DNA from: Anaerovibrio sp.
GTDB lineage: Bacteria; Bacillota; Negativicutes; Selenomonadales; Selenomonadaceae
Reading direction: 5' to 3'
Length of the DNA: 5,110 nucleotides
Assembly (NCBI GenBank): GCA_016302095.1
Contig: JAEDOE010000116.1
Span: 1 to 5,110 of the forward strand
The notes below the pieces were generated by a model. The model was not told where the DNA came from, ran no database searches, and saw nothing but the letters and a program-made list of their open reading frames with translations. A program made the position numbers and the translations under genes. Every line of letters begins with the position of its first letter. Position 1 is the first letter of the stretch. This document shows, in pieces, positions 1 to 5,110 of the stretch.

Positions 1-66
1 TACTATGTATATCAGGAAACGCCATACGAGCTGGACAGTCTTTGCCGCTATCAGGATAACATTTAG
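1..66 (+). CDS. C-terminal end of an upstream gene (partial, function unknown)
   Basis: Frame 1 is open from the first base and ends at TAG (64-66). It gives a 21-residue tail, beginning YYVYQETPYELD and ending CRYQDNI. The tail is too short to assign to a family; it is rich in Tyr, Asp and Glu. Two things support it as the end of a real gene. The AGGAGA ribosome binding site of the next gene overlaps its stop codon, the same tight packing seen further down the run. The codons used are also ordinary ones for this genome. It would be the gene immediately upstream in the same operon. It could instead be a chance open frame, since only 66 bases are visible. Confidence 0.55.
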   Translation, partial: YYVYQETPYELDSLCRYQDNI

Positions 67-80
67 GAGACAGGGTGAGG
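65..80 (+). promoter_or_regulatory. Ribosome binding region with two possible sites and two possible starts
   Basis: AGGAGA at 65-70 overlaps the preceding TAG stop and sits 4 bases before a GTG at 75. A second anti-SD match, GGTGA at 74-78, sits 5 bases before ATG at 84. Both starts are in the same frame and differ by three residues. ATG is preferred as the commoner codon, but the stronger SD is better spaced for GTG. Confidence 0.6.
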
Positions 81-83
81 TTA

Positions 84-701
84 ATGAATTATAAGCATTT
101 GGTGGTATTGGGGGCCGCCCTTCTGAGTTTTTCATTTAATGGGGAGGCAGCTGTTGCAGCACCTCATGTGCCTGAGGATATTTTCCGCTGGGTGCAGTCA
201 TCTGCCAGGACAAATTATTTTTTTAACAAGCAGCAGATTTGTTATGAGGTTGATGCAGAGGGCAACGTAGATACCAACGTGCTGATTGTGCCGGTACTAA
301 AGACCTTTGATGATGTGATGATTAATGATGTGGTGGCGAAGCGCCGCTGGAATGGCAAGTCTTTGGCTGGTTTTGATGATTTTGTGGGGGTTGCGGAGTA
401 CCTTATCATAAATCTGGCAGAAAAGAAGGTAAGCGTGCAGGAGGTTGATTATCTGGATTCCACCTGGACGTCTATTGAGGTTGTCAGGACAGATGCGGAG
501 GTCAGCCTGGAGGAGCTTTCGGAAAAGAGCCTTGATGCAAAATTTTATGAGAGAATTATCGACTACGCTATGCGCAACCAGCTGGTTCTGGCTATGCGCA
601 CCAAAGGTAATATGGATGAGGCTGTCAAGGCCAAGCTGGCTGAGCAGCAGGCGGCCTATCGGGCGGAGAATAAGCCGGACAGGCAGGAGGACAATGAGTA
701 G
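84..701 (+). CDS. Small exported protein of unknown function
   Basis: This 205-residue protein is not recognised as a member of a named family. Residues 1-26 look like a Sec signal peptide: MNYKH, then a hydrophobic core (LVVLGAALLSFSF), then a likely signal peptidase I site after AVA or AVAA near residues 25-26. The mature part is about 180 residues. It begins with an aromatic segment (DIFRWVQSSARTNYFF, about 32-47), followed by alternating hydrophobic stretches around 52-137 that look beta-rich. The last 65 residues look helical and end in a charged, Glu/Lys/Gln-rich tail. There is no lipobox and no second membrane segment, so a soluble protein in the periplasm or outside the cell is expected. 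The start could also be GTG at 75, adding three residues. It is followed after 12 bases by the DUF2225 gene, so the two are probably co-transcribed. The gene looks intact; its function cannot be read from sequence. Confidence 0.85.
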   Translation: MNYKHLVVLGAALLSFSFNGEAAVAAPHVPEDIFRWVQSSARTNYFFNKQQICYEVDAEGNVDTNVLIVPVLKTFDDVMINDVVAKRRWNGKSLAGFDDFVGVAEYLIINLAEKKVSVQEVDYLDSTWTSIEVVRTDAEVSLEELSEKSLDAKFYERIIDYAMRNQLVLAMRTKGNMDEAVKAKLAEQQAAYRAENKPDRQEDNE

Positions 702-707
702 GAAGGG
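700..707 (+). promoter_or_regulatory. Ribosome binding site of the DUF2225 gene, overlapping the upstream stop
   Basis: AGGAAGGG lies 6 bases before ATG 714 and includes the last two bases of the preceding TAG (699-701). Ribosomes finishing the upstream gene would expose or reuse this site, which suggests translational coupling. This supports 714 as the start. Confidence 0.75.
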
Positions 708-713
708 TTTGTC

Positions 714-1517
714 ATGTCGACAGAGTTTACTTTCGTAGTAGAGAAAAACTGTCCGATTTGCGGCAAAAGTACCAGAGTTGTAAAGGTCAAGTCACGGTTG
801 GTGGCGACACAGGTGGATAATGATTACTGCTGTCATTACCGGGATTTTGAGCCATATCGTTATCATATCTGGGTTTGCGAGCATTGCGGCTTTGCTGCGG
901 ATGAAAAGGTATTCCTGACGGCACTGCCTATGAGCAAGCGTGAGCTGATGGGCAATGCATTGGTAGAAAAAAATGTCCATTTTGATTTTCATGAGGAGCG
1001 TGATGTGCCTGATGGCATTGCATCTGTCAAGCTGGCGATTTTTTGTGCCGAGGTGCTGAAGGCACCCCTTGCCAGAATGGCGGGCATTACGCTGAGGCTG
1101 GCGTGGATTTACAGATTGTCCGGCAATCGGGACAAGGAAAAGATATATCTGGAAAAAGCACTGAACCTTTATATTCGCTCCCTGGAGACAGAGCGGTATC
1201 CCATTGATACCCTGACGGACAGCATGGTAATGTACCTGATTGGTGCCCTGTATGCTGACCTGGGGGTGCGGGACAAGGCTGTGCTTTACCTGAGCCGCCT
1301 GGTGGAGGAGAAGAACCGCAGTCCGGTGGCAAATGACAAGCTGTACCGGGATGCACGCCGCTTGTGGCAGGCTGTTCGGGAAGGCACTGCTGATTCTGTG
1401 GACGGCACTGAGCCGGAGGCTAAGGCAGAGCAGGCAGCCCGGGAGAAGGCTTCGGCACCTGCCAAAAAGGAGGCACCGGTGAAGAAAAAGAGCGGCTTTA
1501 GCCGCTGGTTCAGCTGA
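714..1517 (+). CDS. DUF2225 family protein: zinc-ribbon N-terminus with TPR-like helical domain
   Basis: This 267-residue protein matches DUF2225, a Firmicutes family of unknown function. Two CxxC knuckles, C13-P-I-C16 and C55-E-H-C58, probably bind one zinc ion. A Cys-Cys pair (C39-C40) lies between them, in the usual family position before the aromatic segment ending IWVCEHCGFAA. Residues about 103-220 form helical repeats resembling TPRs, including the family-typical LRLAWIYRLSG (127-137), then EKIYLEKALNLY and a second pair around 170-198. Residues about 227-267 are a low-complexity Ala/Lys/Glu tail ending in a short aromatic-basic motif, GFSRWFS. There is no signal peptide or membrane segment, so it is expected in the cytoplasm. 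TPR folds usually mediate protein-protein contacts, so an adaptor or scaffold role is plausible but inferred. It sits between an exported protein and a 240-residue unknown, with short gaps on both sides. Confidence 0.92.
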   Translation: MSTEFTFVVEKNCPICGKSTRVVKVKSRLVATQVDNDYCCHYRDFEPYRYHIWVCEHCGFAADEKVFLTALPMSKRELMGNALVEKNVHFDFHEERDVPDGIASVKLAIFCAEVLKAPLARMAGITLRLAWIYRLSGNRDKEKIYLEKALNLYIRSLETERYPIDTLTDSMVMYLIGALYADLGVRDKAVLYLSRLVEEKNRSPVANDKLYRDARRLWQAVREGTADSVDGTEPEAKAEQAAREKASAPAKKEAPVKKKSGFSRWFS

Positions 1518-1533
1518 TTTAGACAGAGAGGGC

Positions 1534-1540
1534 AGGTGAT
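1534..1540 (+). promoter_or_regulatory. Ribosome binding site of the 240-residue unknown
   Basis: AGGTGAT lies 5 bases before ATG 1546 and supports that start over the in-frame ATG at 1552, which would be 11 bases away. The 28-base gap upstream of the gene holds no obvious promoter or hairpin. Confidence 0.65.
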
Positions 1541-1545
1541 TTGGT

Positions 1546-2268
1546 ATGGATATGCCGGCAATTATCTCGGAATACTTTCCTGGCATCAGTGCAGAAAGCA
1601 TTTCGGAGGCTGTAGAGGATTATCAGCCTGCATGGCAGGTTATAAAGCATACGTGGAGCAATGAAACACTAAAGGAAATCATGCAGGGCAAGGTTTCCGT
1701 GCCGGATTCGGTGATTAATGAGGCAATCGCGGAAAGCTTGCAGGCAGAAAAAGATGGCAGTGAGGCGGCTGCAGAGCCGCCTGTGACGGAGCTGAAGCTG
1801 ACCTCCAGGGAAAATGGCAGGCTGGAGATCTTTGCCAATACCAAAAAGATCGGCAGGGTGGAATTCTCCGGCACTATTGAGGAGTTTGTGCACAACAAAG
1901 AGGATTCCCATGTGACCTATCGTGTCCGGGAGAGGGCATTGAAGGACCATGGCCTTGCCTCCTGGTTTTTTTCCCGCATATCCATGTCCCTGTCCCAGAA
2001 GCTGTTCGGCAAGCTTGATTTGGGCGAGAGCCTGCCTACCAACATCAAGGGCAATTACATAACTGTGGACTGCCGGAAGGCACTGGAGCAGTCCAAGCTG
2101 GCGAAGGCTGAGATTAAGGGGTATCCTGTGCTGGATATGCTGGAAATCAAAAATGCCGTGCCTCATGATGGTTATATCATGTTTGAGACAAGGCTGAATA
2201 TTCCGCAGGAAATTCAGGTGGCAGCCCTGGATCTGCTGCTTCGCCGTCATACGCAGGAAGGGAATTGA
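1546..2268 (+). CDS. Unrecognised 240-residue protein, probably cytoplasmic or membrane-associated
   Basis: I do not recognise a family with confidence. The N-terminus has no signal peptide. Residues 1-70 are mostly helical and acidic. An Ala/Glu/Pro linker (about 71-80, EAAAEPP) separates them from a second domain. Residues about 81-135 look beta-rich (TELKLTSRENGRLEIFANTKKIGRVEFSG is split into short strands with turns). Next comes an aromatic amphipathic stretch, LASWFFSRISMSLSQKLFG (137-155), then alternating strand-like segments to about 216, and a short C-terminal helix with LLLRR. The strand pattern faintly recalls LmeA/DUF2993-like lipid-binding proteins, but that is a weak resemblance and should not be propagated. 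Only one cysteine (C176) is present. The stop codon ends 5 bases before the ATG of the DUF4127 gene, a strong sign of co-transcription. The frame is intact and complete. Confidence 0.85.
   Translation: MDMPAIISEYFPGISAESISEAVEDYQPAWQVIKHTWSNETLKEIMQGKVSVPDSVINEAIAESLQAEKDGSEAAAEPPVTELKLTSRENGRLEIFANTKKIGRVEFSGTIEEFVHNKEDSHVTYRVRERALKDHGLASWFFSRISMSLSQKLFGKLDLGESLPTNIKGNYITVDCRKALEQSKLAKAEIKGYPVLDMLEIKNAVPHDGYIMFETRLNIPQEIQVAALDLLLRRHTQEGN
2255..2262 (+). promoter_or_regulatory. Ribosome binding site of the DUF4127 gene, inside the preceding coding region
   Basis: AGGAAGGG lies within the last codons of the preceding gene. It is 11 bases before ATG 2274 and only 2 bases before an in-frame TTG at 2265, which overlaps the upstream stop. 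The 2-base spacing is too short for efficient initiation, so ATG 2274 is chosen even though 11 bases is slightly long. Confidence 0.65.
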
Positions 2269-2273
2269 GCTCA

Positions 2274-3911
2274 ATGAAAAAAATAACAGCACTTTTGTTA
2301 TGCCTGGCAGTTTTTTTGGCAGCATTTAGTGGAATGGCTGCTGCCAAGAAAAAAGAGGCACCAAAGGACAAAGGAACTATAGTGTTTATTCCTCACGATA
2401 ACCGGCCGATTTCGGATGTGGAAACGGCAGATACCATCCGCCAGCTGGGTTACAAGGTTGTAGTGCCGCCGGATGAGCTTTTGGGCAGCAAAAGCAATCT
2501 GGGGGATTCTGACAAGCTGTGGCAGTGGCTTGAGGATAATACCACCGTGCCACACAAAAAGGATAAGAAGCCGCCATACAAGCCCCTGCCGGGCATCAAG
2601 GCGGTGGTGCTCTCCGGGGATGCCCTGATTTATGGCAGCCTGGTAGGTTCCAGGAAGCACAATTTCAGTCAGGAGGAGCTGCTGGAACGGGTGAAGAAAT
2701 TCCAGGAGTTCAAGGATTCCCATCCCAAGGTGCCAATGTACGTATTTTCCTCCATCATGAGGACTCCCCGCACCGGCGAGGCTTCCGGCACTGAGGAGCC
2801 GGGCTATTATTTCAGCTACGGCACGGATATTTTCCGTTATACTGCCCTGAAGGACAAGGAAGAAGTGGAAGGCCTGACGAAGCGTGAGAAGAAGGAGATG
2901 AAATTCCTGACGGAGTTTCTGCCTCAGGAGGCCATTGATGACTGGATGAGCCGCCGCAGCAAAAATCTGGCAGTCAACAAAGCCATGATTGATTTGGCAA
3001 AAACAGGGACATTTTCCTATTTCTGCCTGGGGCGTGATGACAATGCGCCATACTCCCAGACTCACAGGGAAAGCCGCTGGCTGAACGAGTATGGCAGGGA
3101 GCTGGGCAAGACCCGCTTTAACAATATGGCAGGCATTGATGAATTCGGCATGCTGCTTTTGACCCGGGCTGTGAACGACTTGGAGTCAGTGATGCCTTTT
3201 GTCTATGTGCGCTACAATATGGGCGAGGGGGAAAGGGTGGTGCCGTCCTATTCTGACGAGGCCATCGACAAGACCATCCGCTCCCATGTGATAATGGCTG
3301 GCGGCGTGTATGTGACTACACCGTCCAGGGCTGACCTGGTGCTGCTGGTAAACACTAACCCCAATGGGGAGACCTATGAGGCAAACGATGCCAGCAATAC
3401 AGAAAAGAGCAGGTTCTCCACCAGGTATTTCATAAATATGCTGGAGGAGGAGCTGGCGGAGGGACGCCCGGTAGGTATTGCGGATATCGCCTATGCCAAC
3501 GGCTCTGATAATGCGCTGATGGCAGCCCTGCGGGACAAGGATTTGCTGTTCAGGCTGCAGGCCTATTCCGGCTGGAATACCCCGACCAATAGCACTGGCT
3601 TCGTGCTGGGGCAGGGGATGCTGATGCCGCGGATGAGTGATGAGAGCCGCAAGCGGCTGCTCTATACCCGCTATCTGGATGACTGGGGCTATCAGGCAAA
3701 TGTGCGCCAGAACCTGTCTGCCACCCTGGGGTATTTCAAGGGACGGGGGGACGGCGGCAACCTCAATGAGAAGCGTGCCCGGACAGAGGCATCGGCAACC
3801 CTGCGGATGCAGACCTTTGCCAGGTGGAATCTGCCGAATTTTGTGGATGTGAAGCAGATCAAGGTAACCATGCCTTGGAACAGGCTGTTTGAGTGCTATC
3901 CACAGTTCTAA
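2274..3911 (+). CDS. DUF4127 family protein, exported
   Basis: This 545-residue protein belongs to DUF4127, a family without an established activity. Residues 1-24 form a clear Sec signal peptide (MKKITALLLCLAVFLAAFSG, then MAAA before KKK), with cleavage expected after residue 24. The mature protein has the family's recognisable blocks: IPHDNRPIS (39-47), VVPPDELLG (63-71), LSGDALIYGSLVGSR (113-127), SSIMRTPRT (159-167), LGRDDNAPYSQTH (252-264), GIDEFGMLLLTRA (287-299), DIAYANGSDNALM (404-416) and YSGWNTPTNSTGFVLGQG (431-448). The conserved Asp, Asn, Arg and His residues in these blocks suggest a polar active or binding site, but catalysis is inferred only. Length is near the family's usual 500 or so residues and the frame is intact. 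The cysteine in the signal peptide (C10) does not form a lipobox. It is the last gene of the plus-strand run and is followed by a strong terminator. An in-frame TTG at 2265 would add three residues. Confidence 0.92.
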   Translation: MKKITALLLCLAVFLAAFSGMAAAKKKEAPKDKGTIVFIPHDNRPISDVETADTIRQLGYKVVVPPDELLGSKSNLGDSDKLWQWLEDNTTVPHKKDKKPPYKPLPGIKAVVLSGDALIYGSLVGSRKHNFSQEELLERVKKFQEFKDSHPKVPMYVFSSIMRTPRTGEASGTEEPGYYFSYGTDIFRYTALKDKEEVEGLTKREKKEMKFLTEFLPQEAIDDWMSRRSKNLAVNKAMIDLAKTGTFSYFCLGRDDNAPYSQTHRESRWLNEYGRELGKTRFNNMAGIDEFGMLLLTRAVNDLESVMPFVYVRYNMGEGERVVPSYSDEAIDKTIRSHVIMAGGVYVTTPSRADLVLLVNTNPNGETYEANDASNTEKSRFSTRYFINMLEEELAEGRPVGIADIAYANGSDNALMAALRDKDLLFRLQAYSGWNTPTNSTGFVLGQGMLMPRMSDESRKRLLYTRYLDDWGYQANVRQNLSATLGYFKGRGDGGNLNEKRARTEASATLRMQTFARWNLPNFVDVKQIKVTMPWNRLFECYPQF

Positions 3912-3937
3912 ATCACCATTAATTTTATATTGGCAAT

Positions 3938-3976
3938 AAAAAATGTGAGGCTGCAGGGAGCAGGCTCACATTTTTT
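3938..3976. terminator. Bidirectional intrinsic terminator between convergent genes
   Basis: A 12-base perfect inverted repeat, AAAAAATGTGAG (3938-3949) with CTCACATTTTTT (3965-3976), encloses an inner 4-base stem, CTGC (3951-3954) with GCAG (3960-3963). The two stems are separated by a single G-G mismatch and capped by a 5-base AGGGA loop. The plus transcript ends in a run of six U, and the minus transcript also ends in a run of six U because of the A-tract on the left. It lies 27 bases after the DUF4127 stop and 27 bases past the serC stop, so one element can end both transcripts. Confidence 0.92.
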
Positions 3977-4002
3977 GGTTATTTAGCTGTTAGGAAATGT
4001 CT

Positions 4003-5094
4003 TTAAGCATTTGCCTTGCGGAATTTCTCCATGAAGTCAGCCAGCTTCTCGCAGCCCTCATAAGGCATGGCGTTGTAGATGGAGGCGCGCATGCCGCCTA
4101 CGGAACGGTGTCCTTTTACGCCGCCCAGCTGGTTCTCAAGAGCCTCGGCAACGAACTTCTTCTCCAGCTCTTCGCTAGGCAGGCGGAAGGTTACATTCAT
4201 GAAGGAGCGGCTGTCCTTGTCAGCATGGCCTGCGTAGAAGCCGTTGCTGCTGTCGATGGCATCATAGACCAGGGCAGCCTTCTTCTTGTTGCGCTCTGCC
4301 ATGGCATCCAGGCCTCCCTGTGCCTTGATCCACTTGGCAACCTTGCCCACCATGTAGATGCCGAAGGCTGGCGGGGTGTTGTAGAGGGAGTTCTTGCTGT
4401 AGTAGGTATCATAGCGCAGCATGGTCGGCAGGTCAGCAGGGCTCTTTTCCAGCATGGAACGCCTTGCTACTACCAGTGCCACACCGGCAGGGCCCAGGTT
4501 CTTCTGCACGCCGGCATAAATCAGGCTGAACTTGGAGAAATCCAGAGGGCGGGACAGAATATCGGAGGACATATCAGCAATCAGAGGTACGTCGCCGGTT
4601 TCCGGGATGTAGTGGTACTCGGTGCCGAAGATGGTGTTGTTGTAGCAGACATGGAGATAGGCAGCATCATCGCTGAGCTTGATTTCCTCCTGAGTCGGGA
4701 TGTGCTTGAAGTTGACATCCTTGCTGGAAGCGGCTACATAGCCGCGGCCCAGGATTTCAGCCTCCTTGTATGCCTTGCTGGCGAAGCTGCCGGACAGAAC
4801 GTAGTTGCCGCGCTTCTCAGCGGAAGCAAAGTTCAGGGCAACCATATCAAACTGCATGCTGGCACCGCCCTGCACGAACAGTACCTCGTAGTCATCTCCC
4901 AGCCCCATCAGCTCAAGGATATCAGCCTTTGCCTGGTTGTGCACCGCATCGTATGCCTTGGCGCGGTGGCTGATTTCCAGGATGGACATGCCGGTGTCCT
5001 GGAAATTCAGAAACTCTGCCTGTGCCTCTTTTAATACCTCCAATGGCAGCATGGAAGGGCCCGGGTTAAAGTTATAAATACGATTTGCTTCCAA
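4003..5094 (-). CDS. serC: Phosphoserine aminotransferase (EC 2.6.1.52)
   Basis: SerC is a PLP enzyme that converts 3-phosphohydroxypyruvate and glutamate to O-phosphoserine and 2-oxoglutarate, the second step of serine biosynthesis; it acts in the cytoplasm, usually as a homodimer. In many bacteria it also acts in pyridoxal phosphate synthesis. The 363-residue length is normal for the family (about 360). Visible landmarks are the N-terminal NFNPGPSMLP (8-17), ISHR with H43-R44 for substrate phosphate/carboxylate contact, QGGAS (75-79) for the cofactor phosphate, D174 in IADMSSD for the pyridine nitrogen, the Schiff-base lysine K198 in AGVQKNLGPAG, and GHRSVGGMRAS (328-338) with H329, R330 and R336. 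The start is TTG at 5094, the only start well placed behind the AGGAGG site. The gene is convergent to the plus-strand run. Its promoter lies beyond the right edge, and a serA partner upstream cannot be assessed. Confidence 0.98.
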   Translation of the reverse strand: MEANRIYNFNPGPSMLPLEVLKEAQAEFLNFQDTGMSILEISHRAKAYDAVHNQAKADILELMGLGDDYEVLFVQGGASMQFDMVALNFASAEKRGNYVLSGSFASKAYKEAEILGRGYVAASSKDVNFKHIPTQEEIKLSDDAAYLHVCYNNTIFGTEYHYIPETGDVPLIADMSSDILSRPLDFSKFSLIYAGVQKNLGPAGVALVVARRSMLEKSPADLPTMLRYDTYYSKNSLYNTPPAFGIYMVGKVAKWIKAQGGLDAMAERNKKKAALVYDAIDSSNGFYAGHADKDSRSFMNVTFRLPSEELEKKFVAEALENQLGGVKGHRSVGGMRASIYNAMPYEGCEKLADFMEKFRKANA

Positions 5095-5102
5095 AGTGAA
5101 AA

Positions 5103-5108
5103 CCTCCT
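5103..5108 (-). promoter_or_regulatory. serC: Strong ribosome binding site of serC that fixes a TTG start
   Basis: On the minus strand the sequence is a perfect AGGAGG, 8 bases upstream of TTG at 5094-5092. No ATG or GTG occurs in frame near this site, and the family's N-terminus (NFNPGPS) begins only eight residues in, so the TTG start is well supported. Confidence 0.9.
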
Positions 5109-5110
5109 AA

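Larger units (their letters stand above)
1..3976 (+). other. Probable operon (partial at left) ending at the terminator
   Basis: Five same-strand genes, the first seen only as its tail, are separated by 17, 12, 28 and 5 bases, with ribosome binding sites touching or overlapping upstream stops at three junctions. No hairpin with a T-run and no convincing -35/-10 pair was seen between them. The first clear terminator is at 3938-3976. Co-transcription is inferred from this spacing; the promoter must lie left of the window. Confidence 0.75.

Noticed and set aside
792..1601. A 269-codon minus-strand open frame across the DUF2225 gene
   Set aside because: It overlaps a clear DUF2225 gene on the other strand, and its Cys/His/Gln/Leu-rich translation is typical of an antisense shadow.
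2274..2345. Possible lipoprotein signal in the DUF4127 protein (cysteine at residue 10)
   Set aside because: The residues before the cysteine are LLL, not a lipobox, and the position is too early; a normal signal peptidase I site (MAAA before KKK) follows.
1669..3065. Long minus-strand open frames across the 240-residue unknown and DUF4127 genes
   Set aside because: They are antisense to intact genes with good ribosome binding sites and family motifs, and they cross gene boundaries without matching promoters or terminators.
3912..4002. The 91-base intergenic region as a small RNA or short gene
   Set aside because: It is almost entirely occupied by the terminator hairpin and flanking AT-rich bases, with no promoter-like or coding signal.
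3997..5034. A 345-codon plus-strand open frame opposite serC
   Set aside because: It is fully antisense to a serC with all catalytic landmarks, its translation resembles no known family, and it arises from the codon bias of the minus-strand gene. It also begins near the serC stop without a good ribosome binding site.

Overview
The window most likely comes from a Negativicutes bacterium (Gram-negative-type Firmicutes), probably near Selenomonas or Mitsuokella. This is inferred from moderate GC content, strong AGGAGG-type ribosome binding sites, a DUF2225 protein and a DUF4127 protein side by side (both families are common in Firmicutes), and the general character of the proteins. No rRNA or other taxonomic marker is present, so the assignment is tentative.

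Layout: positions 1-3911 hold a tightly packed plus-strand gene run. It contains the last 21 codons of an upstream gene (1-66), a small exported protein of unknown function (84-701), a zinc-ribbon plus TPR-like DUF2225 protein (714-1517), an unrecognised 240-residue protein with no signal peptide (1546-2268), and an exported DUF4127 protein (2274-3911). The gaps between these genes are only 17, 12, 28 and 5 bases, and none contains a visible promoter or terminator, so they are probably co-transcribed from a promoter left of the window. Several ribosome binding sites overlap or directly adjoin the stop codon of the preceding gene, which suggests translational coupling.

A strong hairpin at 3938-3976, with A-rich and T-rich flanks, lies between the plus-strand run and a convergent minus-strand gene and is likely a bidirectional terminator. 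The minus-strand gene (5094-4003) is a complete serC, phosphoserine aminotransferase of serine biosynthesis. It starts at TTG behind a textbook AGGAGG site.

Only serC has a secure biochemical function. The plus-strand run mixes two apparently exported proteins with two apparently cytoplasmic ones, and nothing in it is a known pathway. It could be an uncharacterised envelope-related module, but the window alone does not show that. There are no mobile elements, CRISPR arrays, tRNAs or rRNAs, and no non-coding stretch longer than about 100 bases.
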